Source: UBA11650 sp963997925 (GTDB taxonomy: Bacteria; Chloroflexota; Dehalococcoidia; Lucifugimonadales; UBA3495). From it: a DNA stretch of 15,855 bases. Positions 12,487 to 15,855 of this stretch are shown piece by piece; positions within the stretch are counted from its first letter, which is position 1; the number at the start of each line of letters is the position of its first letter. The notes under the pieces are model-generated. The model was not told where the DNA came from. It did no database searches and saw only the letters and a program-made list of their open reading frames with translations. A program made the position numbers and the translations under genes. The stretch is from the NCBI GenBank assembly GCA_963997925.1, contig CAXEOX010000071.1, positions 1 through 15,855 of the forward strand. Reading direction: 5' to 3'.

Positions 12487-13383
12487 CTATTCCTTGCTCT
12501 CAAGCCCCATGCCGCCGAATCTTTCGATGAATCCATGAACTCGGGCGACACATTGTTGCTTGAAGCCATCGGATCGGCTGGACGTCAGGAACTCCAGGTG
12601 GCTGGTAAGGTCCACCAGCTCGGCCCGCTCCATCCAGTCGTGCGGCAGGCTCATCCTCCCAGCTTCCAAACCTGCCTTTATCTGTCCATGGTAGTCAGGA
12701 GGAGTATTCCGGAGAAGGTTGCCGATATCCATGTAGGGCGTGCCTGAGTGGCCGTACTCCCAGTCCAAGACCCCGCTGACCACACGCTTGTTAATCAGAA
12801 CGTTGGTGGGATTGAAGTCGCCGTGTACCAGCCGGCTGTCCGACTCCAACTCTTCCAACCGCCCGGATTCCACCTTCACTATCTCCTCGATCCGGCCCAC
12901 GGCATCCTCACCCACCCAGGCGCGCACTTCTGCTTTATCCAGAGCCTCTGCGATGAACCCTCGCACACCGCCAAATGGGAAGGGAGGCAGTGAGCCGTCG
13001 GATTCGATCCAGCCAGGCGCCGGGAATTCGACGGAGGACATCCGGGCCAAGACCTCGGCGGCAGCAGCAATGTGCTTTGGGACGGATTCCAAAAGATCAC
13101 CGTCGATGAAAGAGAATATCGACCAGTTATCTCCCCGGTGAAGCTCCTGGGGGACTGGGACCAAGTCACTAACAAGGCTCATAACGTAAGATTCTCGCTG
13201 GGCGCCGCCGTTGCTATATATATGGAGGACACACCGCAGGCCGTCGTTCAGCATGAGTGTGTAATTGGTGTTGGACCTACCTGTGTGTAGAAGTTCGGCA
13301 GACAGGAGTTCCCGGCCTTGCAAGAACTCCTGTACCAGGGACCGGTCAAAGGGTTGGTGGGGGTTCCGTCTGTCCGCCGACAT
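12487..13383 (-). CDS. Aminoglycoside phosphotransferase (APH)-family kinase
   Basis: Small-molecule or protein kinase-like fold, cytosolic; the substrate cannot be read from sequence, and the family includes antibiotic, choline, homoserine and fructosamine kinases. The 298 residues are typical. The catalytic loop LVHGDFNPTNVLIN holds Asp189 and Asn194 (HxDxxxxN), and the metal-binding motif is VLDWEYGHSGTPYMDIGNLL with Asp207. The N-lobe strand reads CVLHIYS, where most members have LR(I/V)Y, so the usual basic residue is His54. I chose ATG at 13383, nine bases after the DinB stop; no good Shine-Dalgarno is visible, consistent with translational coupling. It is the third gene of the Ldh2-DinB-APH operon. 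Resistance should not be assumed. Confidence 0.88.
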   Translation of the reverse strand: MSADRRNPHQPFDRSLVQEFLQGRELLSAELLHTGRSNTNYTLMLNDGLRCVLHIYSNGGAQRESYVMSLVSDLVPVPQELHRGDNWSIFSFIDGDLLESVPKHIAAAAEVLARMSSVEFPAPGWIESDGSLPPFPFGGVRGFIAEALDKAEVRAWVGEDAVGRIEEIVKVESGRLEELESDSRLVHGDFNPTNVLINKRVVSGVLDWEYGHSGTPYMDIGNLLRNTPPDYHGQIKAGLEAGRMSLPHDWMERAELVDLTSHLEFLTSSRSDGFKQQCVARVHGFIERFGGMGLESKE

Positions 13384-13392
13384 GGCGTTGGC

Positions 13393-13914
13393 TCAGCGCC
13401 AGCCCAAGCCGGTAACCATGCCCCGCAGATAGGCCACTTGGCCGATGTGCTGACCCGAATCGCTCAAAACGCTGACCAAGGCGTTCCAAGCGGGACGTTC
13501 GTCCTGAATATACCCAACCGGGTGTTCAAATTGGTCTTGAGTGAGACCGAAAACCCGCTTCACCAAGGTATGGTGTACTGCGTCGGCGTATCCCAGAAGG
13601 AGGTCGCGCGCAGGCTGGAACGCCCCTACTTGCTCCGGAGTATCGCCGAGCCCGGTGCGGTCTGCCTCCAGCCCATACCGTTCAGCCCATCCCCCCGACA
13701 CCCAAATCTCGTCTTCAGAAACGATTCTTGAGCTTATACGATCCCTCCACCGGCTTAGGTGCCAAATCAGCCACGAGATGGAGTTTGTGTCGTCAGTCGG
13801 ACGGTAGTGCAGTTGTGCGTCGGTTAAGCCATCGGTCGCCGTCTTGATCCAGCGGCTTTGACCCTCGAACTGGGCCACGATGAATCCGTTAAGGTCGATG
13901 TGGCTGGTGGTCAT
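13393..13914 (-). CDS. DinB-like / DUF664-type four-helix protein
   Basis: Member of the DinB/YfiT superfamily, metal-dependent four-helix bundles that include thiol S-transferases and hydrolases. The 173 residues are typical. The helix-2 motif SISWLIWHLSRWRDRI carries His52. The C-terminal motif SDSGQHIGQVAYLRGM carries His156, but the residue four before it, usually His in the HxxxH pair, is Asp152. The metal site may therefore use Asp or be incomplete. The start at 13914 has GGAGG four to five bases upstream, an excellent site. It lies 34 bases after the Ldh2-family gene and nine before the APH-family gene, so the three are probably one transcript. The name DinB does not imply DNA-damage control here. 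Confidence 0.85.
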   Translation of the reverse strand: MTTSHIDLNGFIVAQFEGQSRWIKTATDGLTDAQLHYRPTDDTNSISWLIWHLSRWRDRISSRIVSEDEIWVSGGWAERYGLEADRTGLGDTPEQVGAFQPARDLLLGYADAVHHTLVKRVFGLTQDQFEHPVGYIQDERPAWNALVSVLSDSGQHIGQVAYLRGMVTGLGWR

Positions 13915-13948
13915 GTTTCCTCCGGATTGAAGAGCTATTTTCCAGTTG

Positions 13949-15001
13949 TTACGGTTGGCCTACGGTGTCCGCCACGCCCAGCTCATTCATCATGTCGGTG
14001 ATTATTTTCCACGTTTCTTCTTCCACGTCGATGCCGTCCCTACGCCGGGTCTGTTCGGTGCGATATTCAATCTCGCCGGGATACAGAACCTCGGAGAAGC
14101 CAGTCGATGGGGGCGACGTCTTGACGAACTCGGCGAATTCTCTGACCTCTTTCTTGAAGTCGGCTAACGGCCGGAAGTGCTCGACGTTGTATACCGTGAT
14201 GAAACATCCGTCGTTGTGCCTGGCCAATGGGTCCAAGCCGAATCCTAGACCGGTCAGCAGGCCGGAGAATACCTCCACCATGAAGGACAGTCCGTAGCCC
14301 TTATGGCCTTGATCCGCTCCCACGGGCAGTATCGCCCCTCCGGCCCGGTAGTCTTCCGGATCGGTGGTGGGGTTACCTTCCTTGTCGATGATCCAACCCA
14401 CGGGGACAGACTCCCGCCGGTTGCGAGCCAAGGCAATCTTCCCGGCAGCCACCGCGCTGGTAGCCATGTCCAGCAATACCGGGCCGTCTAAGTCGCTGGG
14501 AACGCCCAAGCAGATAGGATTGGTGCCCAAACGCCGGGCCCGCCCACCGAAGGGCGCGACCGCCTTGGGTCCGGCTCCAGAGTCGGCGGTGACCATGGCA
14601 ATCATGCCTTCGTGTATCGCCATCGTCGGATAATCACCCAGTCGCCCGATATGGCTCTGGTAGTGAACCGTGATTGACGCCACACCGTTCACCTTGGCTT
14701 TATCGATGGCCATGCGCATCGCCTTCTCGGTTACAACGAACCCGAAGCCCCAGTTTCCATTAATCACAGCGGTGCAGGGAGCTTCCTGTTCGACAACGAA
14801 CGGCGCGCCGGGGACGATGTGCCCCTTGTTGATGCGCTCAACGTATTCGGCGATGTGAATGACGCCATGAGAGTCGTGGCCCACCAGATTGGCTTTGACT
14901 TGGTGGGTAGCCACTATCTCGGCTTCCTCATGGGGAACCCCCTTGGCCATATAGATATGGTAGGCCACCTTGTGTAGGTACTCAGGCGTGAATACGGGCA
15001 T
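13949..15001 (-). CDS. Malate/L-lactate dehydrogenase (Ldh2) family oxidoreductase
   Basis: NAD(P)H-dependent 2-hydroxyacid/2-oxoacid oxidoreductase of the Ldh_2 family, which also contains ureidoglycolate and sulfolactate dehydrogenases; cytosolic. The 350 residues match the family. Seen are the N-terminal helix block, GHDSHGV (41-47), SHIGRLGDY (116-124) with His117, PFGGRARRLGTNPICLGVPS (150-169) for cofactor binding, DMATS (178-182), and HKGYGLSF (233-240). The start at 15001 has a strong AGGAGG eight bases upstream. It heads a three-gene minus-strand operon with DinB-like and APH-family genes. A possible promoter lies at 15145-15173, so the leader would run through a dispersed inverted repeat. 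The substrate is undetermined. Confidence 0.92.
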   Translation of the reverse strand: MPVFTPEYLHKVAYHIYMAKGVPHEEAEIVATHQVKANLVGHDSHGVIHIAEYVERINKGHIVPGAPFVVEQEAPCTAVINGNWGFGFVVTEKAMRMAIDKAKVNGVASITVHYQSHIGRLGDYPTMAIHEGMIAMVTADSGAGPKAVAPFGGRARRLGTNPICLGVPSDLDGPVLLDMATSAVAAGKIALARNRRESVPVGWIIDKEGNPTTDPEDYRAGGAILPVGADQGHKGYGLSFMVEVFSGLLTGLGFGLDPLARHNDGCFITVYNVEHFRPLADFKKEVREFAEFVKTSPPSTGFSEVLYPGEIEYRTEQTRRRDGIDVEEETWKIITDMMNELGVADTVGQP

Positions 15002-15045
15002 AGGGACTTCCTCCTGGCTTGTTTGATTTTGCGGCGAGTCGTGGG

Positions 15046-15124
15046 ATTCACCACAGAGGGCACGGAGAACACGGAGTTACTTCTTAATACTTGCTTTCTG
15101 TGCGGCATCTGCGGGTGTGTGAAT
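15046..15124. repeat. Imperfect inverted repeat of the CACCACAGAGG...ACACGGAG type
   Basis: ATTCACCACAGAGGGCACGG and the following AGAACACGGAG match a dispersed element that I know to be widespread between genes of environmental bacteria. A degraded opposite arm (CTTTCTGTGCGGCATCTGCG through GTGTGTGAAT) ends with GTGAAT (15119-15124), complementary to ATTCAC at 15046-15051. A T/A-rich middle (TTACTTCTTAATACTTGC) lies between the arms. It falls in the presumed leader of the Ldh2-family operon. No transposase is present. Confidence 0.55.
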
Positions 15125-15144
15125 GGTGTTATCAGTCAGGTGGT

Positions 15145-15173
15145 AGTCTATAGGCGGTGCCTACCATTGTCCA
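15145..15173 (-). promoter_or_regulatory. Possible promoter for the Ldh2-DinB-APH operon
   Basis: On the minus strand TGGACA (15168-15173), five of six -35 bases, is 17 bases from TAGACT (15145-15150), four of six -10 bases. It implies a leader of about 137 bases. Confidence 0.4.
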
Positions 15174-15224
15174 CTGAGCGCGGATACGACGACTGCCCTT
15201 AGGACATAGCGGGGCGTAGTCACC

Positions 15225-15254
15225 TTGTTGGCCGTGGTGCGCCCATGATATTCT
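15225..15254 (+). promoter_or_regulatory. Possible promoter for the tRNA pair
   Basis: TTGTTG (15225-15230) is 18 bases from TATTCT (15249-15254), with TG at 15246-15247 giving an extended -10. Transcription would begin about six bases before the tRNA-Arg 5' end. Confidence 0.4.
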
Positions 15255-15266
15255 TAGGTGGTACAA

Positions 15267-15341
15267 GCCCCTGTAGCTCAGTGGATAGAGTGCTGGCCTC
15301 CGGAGCCAGAGACGAGAGTTCGACCCTCTCCGGGGGTACCA
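15267..15341 (+). tRNA. tRNA-Arg (anticodon CCG), CCA encoded
   Basis: All arms fold: acceptor GCCCCTG/CGGGGGT, D stem GCTC/GAGT, anticodon stem CTGGC/GCCAG with loop CTCCGGA (anticodon CCG, reading CGG), a 4-base variable loop, and T stem GAGAG/CTCTC with loop TTCGACC. The discriminator is A, and CCA is genome-encoded at 15339-15341. The first acceptor pair is G-U, and U6-G67 is also a wobble. Confidence 0.95.
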
Positions 15342-15442
15342 TCTAATCCCAACTACAGATCCTCTTAAGCGCCCTTACCAGAGGAGCGTATAGAGAGATC
15401 TCCTCCCCAGGAGAAGCCTGTAAAGCTCCTGGTTTAGCAAGT

Positions 15443-15517
15443 CGGGGCGTGGCCCAGCGGCAGGGCGCCTGGTTTGGGACCAGGAGGTCGGCAGTTCAAA
15501 TCTGCCCGCCCCGACCA
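15443..15517 (+). tRNA. tRNA-Pro (anticodon TGG), CCA encoded
   Basis: Acceptor CGGGGCG/CGCCCCG pairs perfectly and has the C1-G72 pair characteristic of bacterial tRNA-Pro. D stem GCCC/GGGC, anticodon stem CCTGG/CCAGG with loop TTTGGGA (anticodon TGG), variable loop AGGTC, T stem GGCAG/CTGCC with loop TTCAAAT. A73 and CCA follow at 15514-15517. It lies 101 bases after tRNA-Arg, probably on the same transcript. Confidence 0.97.
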
Positions 15518-15693
15518 GATATAAATTAGCTACGGACTCTTAGCGCTTTATTGAAGCCTATAATCCCTGATTGCAGCAATAAGTGCAGCAACCAGGGTCC
15601 TGAGACGTCCTGCAGCAACCTCCTAGCGGATCTTCTCCAGTTATCCCTCGTGATGAGACCGGTTGAAGAGTTCGGCTGAACATTAATCGCAGT

Positions 15694-15855
15694 TCATAGG
15701 CCTTGTCCCACCTTTTGTGACGATGGGGTCTTCTTTTTCTCGAGGTATATCTCCTCGCCCCAAACTACGCTCTTAGCAGGTGATGATGCAGGTGATTGTA
15801 TTGAAGTCCAGGAAATGCCTAAGTCCCTGCCGTTCCAGGCTATCTCGGAACCCGC
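15694..15855 (-). CDS. C-terminal end of a possible dTDP-4-dehydrorhamnose 3,5-epimerase-like protein (5' partial)
   Basis: The frame is open from the right edge for 53 codons to TGA at 15694-15696. Near its start it reads GSEIAWNGRDLGISW, which resembles the IAWNDPxLGIDW signature close to the C terminus of RfbC/RmlC sugar epimerases; SIQSPASSPAKS then falls where those proteins have a PILSxKD segment. The final 20 residues are Lys/Ser/Gln-rich and not family-typical. If correct, the enzyme would act on nucleotide-sugar intermediates for surface polysaccharide. It would converge on the tRNA pair. The fragment is short, so a chance open frame is possible. The 176 bases between it and tRNA-Pro show only three GCAGCAA words and no gene I can support. 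Confidence 0.4.
   Translation of the reverse strand, partial: AGSEIAWNGRDLGISWTSIQSPASSPAKSVVWGEEIYLEKKKTPSSQKVGQGL

Noticed and set aside
12487..13383. Antibiotic resistance call for the APH-family gene
   Set aside because: The family is broad and the operon context is metabolic; nothing in the sequence points to an aminoglycoside substrate.
15407..15432. 7-bp stem CCAGGAG/CTCCTGG with 12-base loop between the tRNAs, followed by TTTA
   Set aside because: The loop is large and the T-run weak; more likely a spacer in a shared tRNA transcript than a terminator.
15540..15640. Minus-strand Ala-rich frame reading VAAGRLRTLVAALIAA with an in-frame TAG just upstream
   Set aside because: The alanines come from three TTGCTGC words; there is no start, no family match and an upstream stop.
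15741..15757. CGAGG/CCTCG hairpin near a T-rich stretch
   Set aside because: The T-run lies before the stem on the plus strand and becomes an A-run after it on the minus strand, so it cannot be an intrinsic terminator in either direction; it also falls within the putative epimerase frame.
1..15855. CRISPR array, transposase, phage or toxin-antitoxin genes
   Set aside because: No regularly spaced direct repeats, no transposase or integrase motif and no phage protein were seen; the only tandem repeat is the coding one at 1-221.

Overview
The window reads as ordinary bacterial chromosome at roughly 55-60% G+C. It is gene-dense, with short operons, Shine-Dalgarno sites, sigma-70-like promoters and intrinsic terminators. 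The protein styles, the Ldh2-family oxidoreductase next to DinB and APH genes, a DUF1326 gene and several ubiquitous environmental intergenic repeats fit an uncultured Chloroflexota (Dehalococcoidia/SAR202-like). That assignment is inference from general impression; no 16S gene is present.

Layout. (1) 1-312: the 3' end of an unrecognised plus-strand gene carrying an in-frame 51-residue tandem repeat, closed by a 22-bp perfect-stem bidirectional terminator. (2) 378-2863, minus: an MFS exporter with its own TTGACA-17-TATATT promoter, then a yqeY-purQ pair. (3) 2864-3182: a divergent regulatory region with an operator-like palindrome around the purA -10 box and a terminator-like leader hairpin. 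(4) 3183-4936, plus: purA, a small dispersed repeat and a cupin gene broken by one missing base. (5) 4956-7842, minus: dapB-asd-dapA, three consecutive steps of the diaminopimelate/lysine pathway. (6) 7911-10700, minus: rpsO-pnp with an intergenic hairpin and a strong terminator after pnp. (7) 10788-12431, plus: a 5-formyltetrahydrofolate cyclo-ligase-family gene, a Cys-rich DUF1326 gene, and a remnant of a second cyclo-ligase C terminus. (8) 12487-15001, minus: an operon of Ldh2-family dehydrogenase, DinB-like protein and APH-family kinase. (9) 15267-15517, plus: tRNA-Arg(CCG) and tRNA-Pro(TGG), both with encoded CCA. (10) 15694-15855, minus: the 3' end of a gene resembling an RfbC-type sugar epimerase. 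The space 15518-15693 holds no feature I can support.

How the genes work together. purQ and purA are two steps of purine synthesis, and the cyclo-ligase family touches the folate one-carbon pool that purines draw on. dapB, asd and dapA feed cell-wall and lysine precursors. rpsO-pnp is the classical ribosome/RNA-decay pair. None of this is a new system. The items most worth a second look are the tandem-repeat gene, the purA control region, the frameshifted cupin, the cyclo-ligase remnant behind DUF1326, the Gly/Pro/Arg-rich PNPase tail, and three families of dispersed palindromic repeats.
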